Shown here piece after piece: positions 34,800 to 42,972 of a stretch of 64,000 nt of DNA. This stretch comes from an uncultured Prevotella sp. GTDB lineage: Bacteria; Bacteroidota; Bacteroidia; Bacteroidales; Bacteroidaceae. The position numbers and the translations under genes were made by a program. The stretch lies in contig CALIZL010000048.1 of assembly GCA_938028745.1 (NCBI GenBank), forward strand, positions 1-64,000, given 5' to 3'. Under the pieces are notes generated by a model. That model worked only from the letters and a program-made list of their open reading frames with translations. It was not told the origin of the DNA and did no database searches. The number at the start of each line of letters is the position of its first letter. Positions within the stretch are counted from its first letter, which is position 1.

Positions 34800-35400
34800 T
34801 TGTCCGTCGCTCCATTCTAGCGAAAATTATGGCTGTTTGGCAGTAAAAATGCCGCTAAAAGCCGACTTGCAGATCTCGTTTTTTGTCCCTTTTCGTGCAT
34901 TTTGTCGGTATTTAGTATCGTTTTACCTTTCTATTTGGTTCTCGACTCGTGTTTTCTCTGATGCCAAAAACCAGTTTTTAACCCCCAAAATGCCACTTTT
35001 TAATGGCGGTTTTGCCCTTTCGGGCCATGTGTTTCATGCTTCTGAAAGGTTTTGTTTATACCATTTCAATGTATTTTTATGCTTTTCATCTCGCATTTAG
35101 CAGCATTTTGCCTTGCGTTTAGCGCCAAAATGCACTGCGTTTAGCACCAAAATGCACTGCATTTAGCACCAAAACGCACTGCGTTTAGCGGCATATTGCC
35201 CTATATTTTGCTGCAAACAGCCCCAAAACAGGTACAAATGGCGGCTGCTTGTAATAAATATTCGTTTTGTCGCATTCGCAGGCCAACCTCGTTTTGCAAC
35301 AAAACAAACCTTCGCGAGAATTGATTATTTGCGGTCGGGTGGGCTGTTGGTGGAAAAAATGTTAGCTATAACGTTAAAATTTATGCCGAAAAGATTACAA
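34800..35400 (+). repeat. Dispersed non-coding repeat, copy B (with array and shortened 3' part)
   Basis: Shares landmarks with copies A and C: CCATTCTAGCGAAAAT (34811-34826), the ATGCCACTTTTTAATGG block (about 34990), the 22-bp array, and CCTTCGCGAGAATTGATT (about 35309-35326). The later TTGACATAAGAACATAAG segment (about 35755-35772) is separated by inserted stutter and module DNA. It is more diverged than A and C are from each other. Confidence 0.75.
35092..35223 (+). repeat. 22-bp tandem repeat array 3 (6 units)
   Basis: Units at 35092, 35114, 35136, 35158, 35180 and 35202 with core TTTAGCACCAAAATGC and edge units degenerating, as in the other arrays. Confidence 0.9.
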
Positions 35401-35487
35401 GGATGAGGGGTTGACGAGAGACGGTAAGTTAACAAGCTGACAAGATAGTTAGCTCTTCTGCAACAAGGCATTTGGCTTAACTCTTAA

Positions 35488-35691
35488 GGGTGAAAAGGTG
35501 AAAAGGTGAAAGAATGGCTGACGCCCTTTAAAGGTGAAAGGTTGAAAAGATGAAAAGATGGCTAACGCCCTTTAAAGTTGTCTGTCGGTTCCTAGATTTC
35601 TAGTTTCGTCTAGCTTTCGGACAGGTCCGACAAGTCCGACTTGTCCTATTAGCCTAACGCCACCTATACATTTGGCTTAACTCCCTAACTC
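35488..35691 (+). repeat. About 200-bp dispersed repeat, copy 1
   Basis: Stutters of GGTGAAAAG, then GGCTAACGCCCTTTAAAG, TTGTCTGTCGGTTCCTAGAT, a GTCCGACAAGTCCGAC segment, and TTTGGCTTAACTCC. The same order with near-identical text occurs at 39273-39509. Confidence 0.88.
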
Positions 35692-35819
35692 CTTAACTCC
35701 TTAACTCCTTAACTCCTCTATTTTTTCGTGTTTTGCCATAAATAGAGGTGTTTTTTGACATAAGAACATAAGGAACATAGGGCGCATGAACGGAATTTTC
35801 AACAAAATAATACGTTTTT

Positions 35820-35851
35820 CTTGCAAGTTGTCGTTTTATTCCATACCTTTG
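35820..35851 (+). promoter_or_regulatory. argR promoter
   Basis: CTTG (35820-35823), 20 nt, TACCTTTG (35844-35851). Start near 35856, leader about 92 nt. Confidence 0.7.
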
Positions 35852-35947
35852 CAGAACAAGGTATTTTATTAATACGGCGCGTGTTAGGCGTAGCTTTTGC
35901 GCGTTAGGTTTTGTAACCACTTTTTTTAACTTGAATTAGATGCAGAA

Positions 35948-36421
35948 ATGAAAGAGAAAAACAACCGACTAGAAACGTTGAAACTGCTTATTTCCAGTCA
36001 GGAGATAGGCTGTCAAGAAGACCTATTGAAAGCACTTTCCGCAGAGGGTTTCCAAATTACGCAAGCCACGCTCAGCCGTGACTTAAAACAACTGAAAGTG
36101 GCGAAGGCCGCCAGCATTAATGGTAAGTACACCTATGTGCTGCCCAATGAAACGATGTATAAGCGCATACCCACTCCGCGCATGGCACGCGAGATGATGC
36201 AGGTGTCGGGCTTTCAGTCTGTTTCCTATTCGGGAAACATGGGCATAATGAAAACCCGTCCGGGTTATGCCAGCTCTATCGCCTACAACATTGACAATGG
36301 CGGAATAGAAGAAATATTGGGCACCATATCGGGAAACGACACCATATTTATTGCTTTCAAAGAGCCTTTCGACCCAGATGAGATGACGCGGAGAATGCAA
36401 GAGGTAATTTCGCAGATGTAA
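35948..36421 (+). CDS. argR: Arginine repressor
   Basis: 157 residues, full length. The N-terminal winged helix has CQEDLLKALSAEGFQITQATLSRDL with the ArgR signature SRDLKQL (43-49). The C-terminal hexamerisation and arginine-binding domain has GTISGNDTIFIAF (125-137). In well-studied ArgR proteins this is G-D-D-T, two adjacent Asp residues that bind arginine; here the first is Asn130, the second Asp131 is kept. No arginine biosynthesis gene is adjacent, so it would act in trans. Confidence 0.95.
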   Translation: MKEKNNRLETLKLLISSQEIGCQEDLLKALSAEGFQITQATLSRDLKQLKVAKAASINGKYTYVLPNETMYKRIPTPRMAREMMQVSGFQSVSYSGNMGIMKTRPGYASSIAYNIDNGGIEEILGTISGNDTIFIAFKEPFDPDEMTRRMQEVISQM

Positions 36422-37148
36422 ATGAATGGTGCTTAATTTGTTGATAACCATTAATCTAATCGTAGAAAACAAACACACCGCAATGCGGTAGCTCGTTTGT
36501 TTGGCTAAGTCGTGCGCCGCGAATGGAGGGCGCAGGGGGTGAGAAACTGGGCCGAAGGAGGCGCATGGGCGTTTCTTCTTTTGGCAGAACTCGGTGCGTT
36601 CTTTTTCGTTCCTCGAAAAGTGCGTTTTGCCTTTCCACTTCGCCCCAAGCTCCGTGTTGGCGATTTCCAATTCTCGCCATGACAATGTTTGAGCAAGCTC
36701 GACATTGTTCATTTGGCTTAACGAAAGCGTTGGCTTTGTTAACCAATGCGTTGGTTTTGTTAACCGATGCGTTGGTTCTGTTAACCAATGCGTTGGTTTT
36801 ATCAAACAATCATCCTATTGCAGCCTAATCGGCCTCTCGTCTTTCGGTAGCAAGCCTTGCAAATGCCGCCGCCGCTATGCGGAAACTGGCTAAAAGCTGT
36901 CTTAACAGTATGCCAGCTGTTGCGTGTTGCCCCTTAAACGTTAAGTTTTGTACGTGCAAGGAACAATGGCTGTTTGCGCATTGCCCCTTGTCGCGTAGCC
37001 TTATGCCCTGCAAGTTCCACCGGCACACGACAGCGAAGCGTGTGTTGGTGTACGTCCCTTTTACCGCTTTCGTGCGACTTTTAGCGTGCGTATGCAAAGC
37101 GGTAAATGGCCTAAGTGTCTTCAAATTTTGTGCAAAAGACAGGTTTTA
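36422..37148. other. Spacer between argR and the small-RNA unit
   Basis: About 730 nt. Apart from the 21-bp repeats at 36727-36810 I see no gene. Long reading frames on both strands run through the repeats and give peptide repeats such as TNALVNK, but lack promoter elements and look like by-products of the 21-bp period. Confidence 0.55.
36727..36810. repeat. 21-bp palindromic tandem repeats (4 units)
   Basis: Units at 36727, 36748, 36769 and 36790, consensus GCGTTGGTTTTGTTAACCAA plus T. Each unit is itself a small inverted repeat (TTGGTT...AACCAA) containing GTTAAC; the last unit is decayed. Confidence 0.9.
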
Positions 37149-37180
37149 CTTGCAAAATTCACATTTTTTGGTTAACTTTG
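37149..37180 (+). promoter_or_regulatory. Promoter of the candidate small RNA
   Basis: CTTG (37149-37152), 20 nt, TAACTTTG (37173-37180). Start near 37185. Confidence 0.7.
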
Positions 37181-37186
37181 CAATCG

Positions 37187-37405
37187 GTTACGAAGTGCGT
37201 AGCCAACCTCTTCCCCCATCGTTTCTGTGAAATCAATTCATTTATAGGATAGGGAAGAGGGCGGTGTAAGCCCCTTGCGAAAGGGCAGCTGGCATCATAT
37301 TTCAATCTATTCATGATTAGCGAGAATAGACTCTCGTTGATAATAAAACTCTCTTAAATTTGTGGGGCGACTGTGGCATGAGGATGTAGCAGTCGTCTTT
37401 TTTTT
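37187..37405 (+). ncRNA. Candidate small RNA of about 220 nt
   Basis: The unit lies between its own promoter (37149-37180) and an intrinsic terminator (stem GGCGACTG 37366-37373 with CAGTCGTC 37390-37397, then eight T). A separate promoter at 37415-37445 serves the next gene, so this is not simply its leader. Internal folding: CCTCTTCCC (37207-37215) with GGGAAGAGG (37252-37260), and CCCTT-GCGA-AAGGG (37272-37285) with a GNRA tetraloop, and an AGCGAGA/TCTCGTT hairpin near 37318-37337. No ORF of note. Not a family I recognise; 6S RNA is one thing to test. Confidence 0.6.
37366..37405 (+). terminator. Intrinsic terminator of the candidate small RNA
   Basis: GGCGACTG (37366-37373) and CAGTCGTC (37390-37397), followed by TTTTTTTT (37398-37405). 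Confidence 0.85.
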
Positions 37406-37414
37406 GTCTTTTTC

Positions 37415-37445
37415 TTTGTGTTTTGTGCTATTTGCACTACCTTTG
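37415..37445 (+). promoter_or_regulatory. Full-consensus promoter for the PASTA-rluD operon
   Basis: TTTG (37415-37418), 19 nt, TACCTTTG (37438-37445). Start near 37450, leader about 17 nt. Confidence 0.82.
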
Positions 37446-37466
37446 CCTTTAAGTATAGCATAAAAA

Positions 37467-38156
37467 ATGAAGTCATCAGATTTTTTCGGCAAACTAACAA
37501 GCAAGTATATCTGGCTAAACCTCGCGGCTATGGCGGCTGTGGTGGTGCTACTTGTGGTGGGTGTTAAGTTCGGTATCGACATGTACACCCATCATGGCGA
37601 AGCCATCCCCGTACCCGACATCAAGCATAAGTCGTTCGCCGACGCCAAACAGATGCTGGCCCACGCAGGCTTGCTCATCGAAGTTACCGATACAGGATAT
37701 GTTAGAACGTTGCCCGCAGATTGTATTTTGGAGCAGTCGCCGCAGCCGGGCGACTTTGTTAAGTCGGGTCACGTTATCTATGTGATAGTAAATTCGGCCA
37801 ATACGCCCACCATTACCATGCCCGACATCGTGGACAACAGCTCTATGCGCGAGGCGATGGCTAAGCTTAGGGCAATGGGTTTCAAGGTGGGAGAGCCGCA
37901 ATTCATCGTGGGCGAACGCGAATGGGTGTACGGAGCAACCGTAAACGGCCGACATGTGGTGGCCGGCGACAAGATACCCGTAGATGCAGTGGTGGTGTTG
38001 CAGGTGGGAAATGGCTCGCGTTCGGAAACGGATTCGACCATCGACTACGTGGAACCCTCGTATAACAACAAGCAAGAGGATGTGGAAGGAGAGGGAGATG
38101 TCGACGAGTTCGACGTGGTTTCGCCTGCCGAGCTGCCGCAACGCGGCGATAAATAA
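37467..38156 (+). CDS. PASTA domain membrane-anchored protein
   Basis: 229 residues. A membrane helix at about 17-38 (YIWLNLAAMAAVVVLLVVGV) is followed by PASTA domains: PVPDIKHKSFADAKQMLAHAGLLIEV, then TMPDIVDNSSMREAMAKLRAMGFKVG and a partial third. The tail is acidic. PASTA modules bind peptidoglycan or muropeptides; here there is no kinase or transpeptidase domain, a common stand-alone arrangement in Bacteroidota. It precedes the RluD-type gene by 48 nt and ddl lies further down, a loose cell-wall grouping. Confidence 0.9.
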   Translation: MKSSDFFGKLTSKYIWLNLAAMAAVVVLLVVGVKFGIDMYTHHGEAIPVPDIKHKSFADAKQMLAHAGLLIEVTDTGYVRTLPADCILEQSPQPGDFVKSGHVIYVIVNSANTPTITMPDIVDNSSMREAMAKLRAMGFKVGEPQFIVGEREWVYGATVNGRHVVAGDKIPVDAVVVLQVGNGSRSETDSTIDYVEPSYNNKQEDVEGEGDVDEFDVVSPAELPQRGDK

Positions 38157-38204
38157 CCGCCACTTGGATGAGCCGAGGGCATACTTCAACAACAGCAACA
38201 ACGC

Positions 38205-39257
38205 ATGACCGATTATATAATAGAAGAGATAGAAGAGCAGGACGACGATACAGGACAACTATACGAGCATCTGCGAATAGTGGTGGATAAGGGACAAGTG
38301 CCCGTACGCATCGACCGATTTATGACCGAGAGGCTGCAACATTCCAGTCGTAACCGCATACAAAAGGCCGCCGACGCGGGTTTCGTGCATGTAAACGAAC
38401 GCCCCGTGAAGAGCAATTACAAGGTAAGGCCTGGCGATGTGATTACGCTGATGCTCGACCGGCCGCACCACGACACGACTATTGAGGCCGAAGACATACC
38501 GCTCGACGTGGTGTACGAAGACGATGCGTTGATGGTTATCAACAAACCGGCGGGCATGGTGGTGCATCCAGGTGCGGGAAACTTCCACGGAACGCTTATC
38601 AACGCCGTGGCTTGGCACTTGCGCAACATGCCCTCGTTCGATGCCAACGACCCCGAAGTGGGGCTGGTTCATCGCATTGACAAGGACACGAGCGGACTTT
38701 TGGTGGTGGCGAAGACGCCCGAAGCCAAGCGAAAGCTAGGCTTGCAGTTCTTCAACAAAACCACCCATCGCAGTTACAACGCCTTGGTGTGGGCCAACTT
38801 CGCCGAAGACGAAGGGCGTATTGAGGGCAACATCGGGCGCGATCCGCGCGACAGACTGCGCATGGCCGTGTTTCCGCCAGATAGCGAAACGGGCAAACCG
38901 GCCGTTACTCACTATCGCGTGTTGGAGCGTTTCGGTTATGTAACCTTCGTGGAGTGCATCCTTGAAACGGGGCGAACCCACCAAATAAGGGCGCACATGA
39001 AACATATAGGTCATCCGATGTTTGGCGACGAACGCTATGGCGGTACCGAAATACTGCGTGGCGAACGCTCGTCAACCTACAAGGCTTACATACAAAACTG
39101 CTTTAAGCTGTGTCCTCGACAGGCTTTGCACGCCCGAACGCTGGGCTTTGTACATCCCACAACGGGCGAACAAATGGACTTTACCTCGCCCTTGCCACAG
39201 GATATGGAGCAGTTGTTAGACAAATGGCGCAACTACATCAAGGGATTGGCTGTTTGA
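38205..39257 (+). CDS. rluD: Large-subunit pseudouridine synthase, RluD family
   Basis: 350 residues. An N-terminal S4 RNA-binding domain (RIDRFMTERLQHSSRNRIQK, VHVNERPVKSNYKVRPGD) is followed by the catalytic domain with VHRIDKDTSGLLVVAKT, whose Asp is the catalytic residue of the RluA/RluD group, and ETGRTHQIRAHMKHIGHPM. It modifies 23S rRNA helix 69 in characterised relatives; the exact uridines here are inferred. Second gene of the PASTA operon. Confidence 0.93.
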   Translation: MTDYIIEEIEEQDDDTGQLYEHLRIVVDKGQVPVRIDRFMTERLQHSSRNRIQKAADAGFVHVNERPVKSNYKVRPGDVITLMLDRPHHDTTIEAEDIPLDVVYEDDALMVINKPAGMVVHPGAGNFHGTLINAVAWHLRNMPSFDANDPEVGLVHRIDKDTSGLLVVAKTPEAKRKLGLQFFNKTTHRSYNALVWANFAEDEGRIEGNIGRDPRDRLRMAVFPPDSETGKPAVTHYRVLERFGYVTFVECILETGRTHQIRAHMKHIGHPMFGDERYGGTEILRGERSSTYKAYIQNCFKLCPRQALHARTLGFVHPTTGEQMDFTSPLPQDMEQLLDKWRNYIKGLAV

Positions 39258-39710
39258 TTAAAACGACATGAAAGGGTGAAAGGTGAAAGGGTGAAAAGGT
39301 GAAAAGGTGAAAGGGTGAAAAGGTGAAAAAATGGCTAACGCCCTTAAAGGTGAAAGGGTGAAAGGGTGAAAAGATGGCTAATGCCCTTTAAAGTTGTCTG
39401 TCGGTTCCTAGATTTCTAGTTAAGTCTAGCTTGCGGACAAGTCCGACAAGTCCGACAAGTCTGACTTGTCCTAGTAGCCTAACGCCACCCATGCATTTGG
39501 CTTAACTCCTTGTAACTCCTATAAAAGGTGAAAAGATGGTTGCGCTTATTTGCATGTTGGCCATCTAATCCAGAAAAGTCCTATTGATTCACTTGATGTC
39601 CCTTTTGTTCTTATGTCAAATATGGGGCAGAATTTGTGTCAAAGTACAATACAAGAACTCGTAAACTCGTTAACTGACCAACAGAACTTAAAGAAAAGAT
39701 ATATAAGGAT
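39258..39710. other. Repeat-filled spacer before ddl
   Basis: Consists mostly of GGTGAAAAG stutters and copy 2 of the 200-bp repeat, then an inverted TTCTTATGTCAAATA piece (39609-39623) related to the ACATAAGAACATAAG word of the 1-kb repeat. No gene. Confidence 0.75.
39273..39509 (+). repeat. About 200-bp dispersed repeat, copy 2
   Basis: Same order of parts as 35488-35691: GGTGAAAGG stutters, GATGGCTAATGCCCTTTAAA, TGTCTGTCGGTTCCTAGATT, repeated GTCCGACAA, CCTAACGCCACCCATGC and TTTGGCTTAACTCC. It has one extra GTCCGACAA unit and more stutter copies. Confidence 0.88.
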
Positions 39711-40712
39711 ATGAAAGATTTGAAGAGAAATATCGCCATCGTATGCGGTGGCAACTCGTCTGAACACGAAGTGTCGTTACGTTCAGCGCGAGGTTTGTAC
39801 TCGTTCTTCGATAAAGACAAGTATAACGTCTACATTGTAGACATCGAAAGGATGAATTGGAAAGTGGACCTCGGTAACGGCGAAAAGGCCGCCATCGACA
39901 AGAACAACTTCTCCTTCGAGCACGAAGGCAAGCATGTGTTCTTCGATTATGCCTACATCACCATTCACGGAACGCCGGGCGAAAACGGCATCATGCAAGG
40001 CTATTTCGAACTTATCGACATGCCTTACTCCACTAGCGGCGTGTTGGTTGAGGCGTTAACTTTCGACAAGTACGTGCTAAACAACTACCTGCGTGGCTTT
40101 GGCGTGAACGTGGCCAAGAGCATTTTGGTGCGCCGCGGTCAAGAGTATGGCATCGACGAACGAGCCGTTGAGGAGCAATTGGGCATGCCTTGCTTTGTGA
40201 AACCAGCTGCCGACGGGTCTAGTTTCGGCGTGTCGAAGGTGAAGAACGTAGACCAATTGGCCCCTGCATTGCGCAAAGCGTTGATGGAAGACGACTCCGC
40301 CGTGATTGAATCCTTCCTCGATGGCACCGAGATTTCGGTGGGATGCTATCGTGTAAAGGGCGAAACAAAGGTGCTGCCAGCAACAGAAGTGGTGAGCCAC
40401 AACGAGTTTTTCGACTACGATGCGAAGTATAACGGGCAGGTGGAAGAGATTACGCCTGCACGTATCGCCGAGGAAACTGCTCGCAGGGTGGCCGACGAAA
40501 CGGCGCGCATCTACGAACTTCTGGGCTGTAACGGCATTATCCGCATCGACTATATCTTGACGAAAGAGCCCGACGGAACGGATAAGATAAACCTTATCGA
40601 GGTGAACACCACGCCCGGAATGACGCCCACAAGCTTTATTCCACAGCAAGTGCGCGCCGCTGGAATGGAAATGAAAGATGTGTTGAGCGACATTGTGGAG
40701 AACCAATTCTAA
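39711..40712 (+). CDS. ddl: D-alanine--D-alanine ligase
   Basis: 333 residues. The N-terminus IAIVCGGNSSEHEVSLRSA is the Ddl signature, GTPGENGIMQGYFELIDMPYSTSGVLVEALTFDK matches the substrate-binding region, and the ATP-grasp part has MPCFVKPAADGSSFGVSKV and IRIDYILT followed by LIEVNTTPGMTPTSFIPQQ. It joins two D-Ala for peptidoglycan precursors in the cytoplasm. The catalytic motifs are intact. Confidence 0.96.
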   Translation: MKDLKRNIAIVCGGNSSEHEVSLRSARGLYSFFDKDKYNVYIVDIERMNWKVDLGNGEKAAIDKNNFSFEHEGKHVFFDYAYITIHGTPGENGIMQGYFELIDMPYSTSGVLVEALTFDKYVLNNYLRGFGVNVAKSILVRRGQEYGIDERAVEEQLGMPCFVKPAADGSSFGVSKVKNVDQLAPALRKALMEDDSAVIESFLDGTEISVGCYRVKGETKVLPATEVVSHNEFFDYDAKYNGQVEEITPARIAEETARRVADETARIYELLGCNGIIRIDYILTKEPDGTDKINLIEVNTTPGMTPTSFIPQQVRAAGMEMKDVLSDIVENQF

Positions 40713-40749
40713 CCCCTTGCCGTACTAACGCGCCCAAAAAGTATAACTC

Positions 40750-40857
40750 GACAGCCTCGATTCCCACTCAATGTGTTTAGTTTTGTATCAAGAAAAAGGC
40801 TAGGTAGCGATGCGAATCGCTTTTAGCTACTTTCATACAAAGGGAGTAGAGGCTGTC
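40750..40857. other. 108-bp compound palindrome (MITE-like element or structured leader)
   Basis: GACAGCCTC (40750-40758) pairs with GAGGCTGTC (40849-40857); inside, TCCC with GGGA, TTTGTAT with ATACAAA, and GTAGCGAT-GCGA-ATCGC near 40804-40820 fold in nested order. It ends 19 nt before the acyltransferase ATG. It may be a small mobile palindrome or the 5' leader of that gene. Confidence 0.55.
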
Positions 40858-40876
40858 ATCTTATCATCTACATAAC

Positions 40877-42031
40877 ATGCAATCCAATAACTATCTAGAG
40901 AAATTCGCAACCATTCGGCCTTTTGATGCCGAAGAGTTGCCCGCCGCTTTCGACCGACTTTTGGCCGATAAGCAGTTCGAGTCTGTGATAACTTACGTCT
41001 TTCCGCAGCTGCCTTTCTCGCTTTTCGCGCAACAACTGCGGGCTTGCAAAACCAGTATTGAAGTGCAAAAGACCTTTGCCTACCCCTTTTTGGCAAACCT
41101 ATTGGCCAAAGCAAGCAGTGGGGGAGACATGGATAGTACGGCCATCGACAACCAACGCCGCTACACCTTTTTAAGTAATCACCGCGACATTGTGCTCGAT
41201 TCGGCTTTCTTAGCGAAGTTCCTTATCGACAACGGCTTCTCTACCACATGCGAAATAGCCATTGGCGACAACCTGCTTTCCCTGCCGTGGGTGAAGGATT
41301 TGGTGCGCGTAAACAAGTCGTTCATCGTAGAACGCAACCTGCCTATCCGCCAAATGCTGGCGTCTAGCAAGCTTTTGTCGGAGTATATGCACTACGCCAT
41401 CAACGAGAAGAACGAAAACGTATGGATTGCACAACGCGAAGGGCGGGCGAAAGACTCTAACGACCGAACCCAAGAGGCCGTTTTGAAGATGATGGCCATT
41501 GGCGGCGAGGGAGACATCGTTGACCGATTGGCCGACTTGCACATTGTGCCGCTGGCCATTTCGTACGAGTACGACCCCTGCGACTTCCTTAAGGCCAAGG
41601 AAATGCAGCAGAAACGCGATACGCCCGACTTTAAGAAGAGTGCACAAGACGATGTGCTGAGCATGCAAACGGGTATTGTTGGCTACAAGGGTGGCATTCA
41701 TTACCATTGCGCACCGTGCATTGACGGTTTCCTCTCTACGTTGGATCGCGACATGCCCAAAGGCGATTTGCTTGCTGCAGTGGCCCAACACATCGACCAA
41801 GAGATTTATCGTAACTATCGTATTTACCCAGGAAACCGCGTTGCGTTGTATTTACTTACGGGCGAAAAAGGGGCAGACAACGCCTTTACAGCCGAAGAAC
41901 AGGCCACGTTCGAGAAGTATTTGGAGGGTCAGATGGCTAAGATAAGCCTTCCGCAGAAGGACGAAACCTTCCTGCGACAACGCATGCTCGAGATGTACGC
42001 CAACCCATTGATTAACCAACGCTCTGTATGA
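40877..42031 (+). CDS. PlsC-like acyltransferase
   Basis: 384 residues. The motif SNHRDIVLDSAFL (about 95-107) is the HxxxxD acyltransferase box (His-Arg-Asp-Ile-Val-Leu-Asp), followed by AIGDNLLSLPW, ERNLPIRQMLASSKLLSEYM, and WIAQREGRAKDSND, the family's EG-R box. This matches the Bacteroidota long form of 1-acyl-glycerol-3-phosphate or lysophospholipid acyltransferases. It makes membrane phospholipid; the acceptor is inferred. Its stop overlaps the start of the NigD-like gene. Confidence 0.85.
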   Translation: MQSNNYLEKFATIRPFDAEELPAAFDRLLADKQFESVITYVFPQLPFSLFAQQLRACKTSIEVQKTFAYPFLANLLAKASSGGDMDSTAIDNQRRYTFLSNHRDIVLDSAFLAKFLIDNGFSTTCEIAIGDNLLSLPWVKDLVRVNKSFIVERNLPIRQMLASSKLLSEYMHYAINEKNENVWIAQREGRAKDSNDRTQEAVLKMMAIGGEGDIVDRLADLHIVPLAISYEYDPCDFLKAKEMQQKRDTPDFKKSAQDDVLSMQTGIVGYKGGIHYHCAPCIDGFLSTLDRDMPKGDLLAAVAQHIDQEIYRNYRIYPGNRVALYLLTGEKGADNAFTAEEQATFEKYLEGQMAKISLPQKDETFLRQRMLEMYANPLINQRSV

Positions 42032-42726
42032 TGAACGCTCGTAAAGTCATATCGCCACTCGCACGCTTATTGCTAGGTGGGGCTTTCGTGGTGGCTCTTA
42101 TTGTGTTAACCACCCTTTCGGCTTGCGAAAACGATAGCTACGACACGGGCGATGGTACCAATTCGTACCTGAAAGCCCACTTTGCCGAGGCTCACACCGC
42201 AGCCAATGCCAAGCTTGCTTTTGCCGTAACGGATGACGGAGACACCCTTCGGTTTCCTCCGAACACATCAAACAAGGCCTTAACAAAGGCAGATAGCGTT
42301 TATCGCGTGTTGTATTATTACGACCAACGCGGGGCAAACATCAACCCCCGAAGTATCGTTCCCATTCCTGTTGTTACGCTTTCCGACAGCACGACGTGGG
42401 CCACCGACCCTGTAACGTTCGAAAGCGCGTGGGTTAGCAGAAACAGGAAGTACTTCAATATAGGCTTTGCCTTGAAGGTGGGGCGAACAGATCAGCCCGA
42501 TAGAAGGCAGCGAATAGGGGTTGTTCGCGACTCGTTTGTTACTACTGCCGCTGGCGAACACATCTTATATATGCACCTCGCGCATAGTCAGAATGGCGTT
42601 CCACAGTATTATTCGCAACGTGTGTACATCAGTGTACCCATTAAAAAACTTCCTGGCAACACCCGTTTCGTGTTTCGGGTACAGGATTATCAAAGGCTGA
42701 TTACGGTGGAAAGGGGAGGTAGTTAA
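42028..42726 (+). CDS. NigD-like lipoprotein
   Basis: 232 residues with a signal and lipobox (VLTTLSAC), then a beta-rich domain with AKLAFAVTDDGDTLRFP and DSVYRVLYYYDQRG, the layout of NigD-like proteins of Bacteroidales. NigD was named from a bacteriocin locus of Prevotella nigrescens, but most family members have no proven role. Start ATG overlaps the acyltransferase stop (ATGATGA), so the two are coupled. Confidence 0.85.
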   Translation: MMNARKVISPLARLLLGGAFVVALIVLTTLSACENDSYDTGDGTNSYLKAHFAEAHTAANAKLAFAVTDDGDTLRFPPNTSNKALTKADSVYRVLYYYDQRGANINPRSIVPIPVVTLSDSTTWATDPVTFESAWVSRNRKYFNIGFALKVGRTDQPDRRQRIGVVRDSFVTTAAGEHILYMHLAHSQNGVPQYYSQRVYISVPIKKLPGNTRFVFRVQDYQRLITVERGGS

Positions 42727-42960
42727 GGAGTTAAGGAGTTAAGGAGTTAGGGAGTTAAGGAGTTAAGCCAATAGCTTGGTTAAACAACGAGGCTCGAAAC
42801 AACTAAGGCTGCGACTTACTAACAAGCTGGTCATCCCCTGTGCAATAAAGCATTTGGCTTAACTCCTTAACTCCCCAAGATAGTTATCCTCTGTGCAACA
42901 AAGCATTTGGCTTAACTCCTTAACTCCCCAAATGTACTCCCTAACTCCTTAACTCCTCAC
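42727..42960. repeat. GGAGTTAAG stutters and three TTTGGCTTAACTCC modules
   Basis: The spacer between the NigD-like gene and the carbonic anhydrase gene is GGAGTTAAG words, a GTTAAGCCAATAGCTTGGTT variant, then two forward copies of AAAGCATTTGGCTTAACTCC (about 42850-42869 and 42899-42918). No gene. Confidence 0.82.
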
Positions 42961-42972
42961 AATCTCAACATC

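Larger units (their letters stand above)
34617..35819. other. 1.2-kb gene-free spacer made of repeat modules
   Basis: Contains dispersed repeat copy B, its 22-bp array, a block of GGTGAAAAG stutters and the roughly 200-bp repeat shared with 39.3 kb. No ORF with credible composition. Confidence 0.7.

Noticed and set aside
36083..36809. Long reading frames on the - strand opposite argR and through the 21-bp repeats (up to 240 codons)
   Set aside because: They cover argR, whose motifs are certain, and their repeats are a direct result of the 21-bp period. No promoter element precedes them.
37240..37300. Cobalamin riboswitch suggested by GATAGGGAAGAGGGCGGTG
   Set aside because: Only a partial resemblance to the AGGGAA and CGGTG parts; the rest of the core is missing and the downstream gene has its own promoter.
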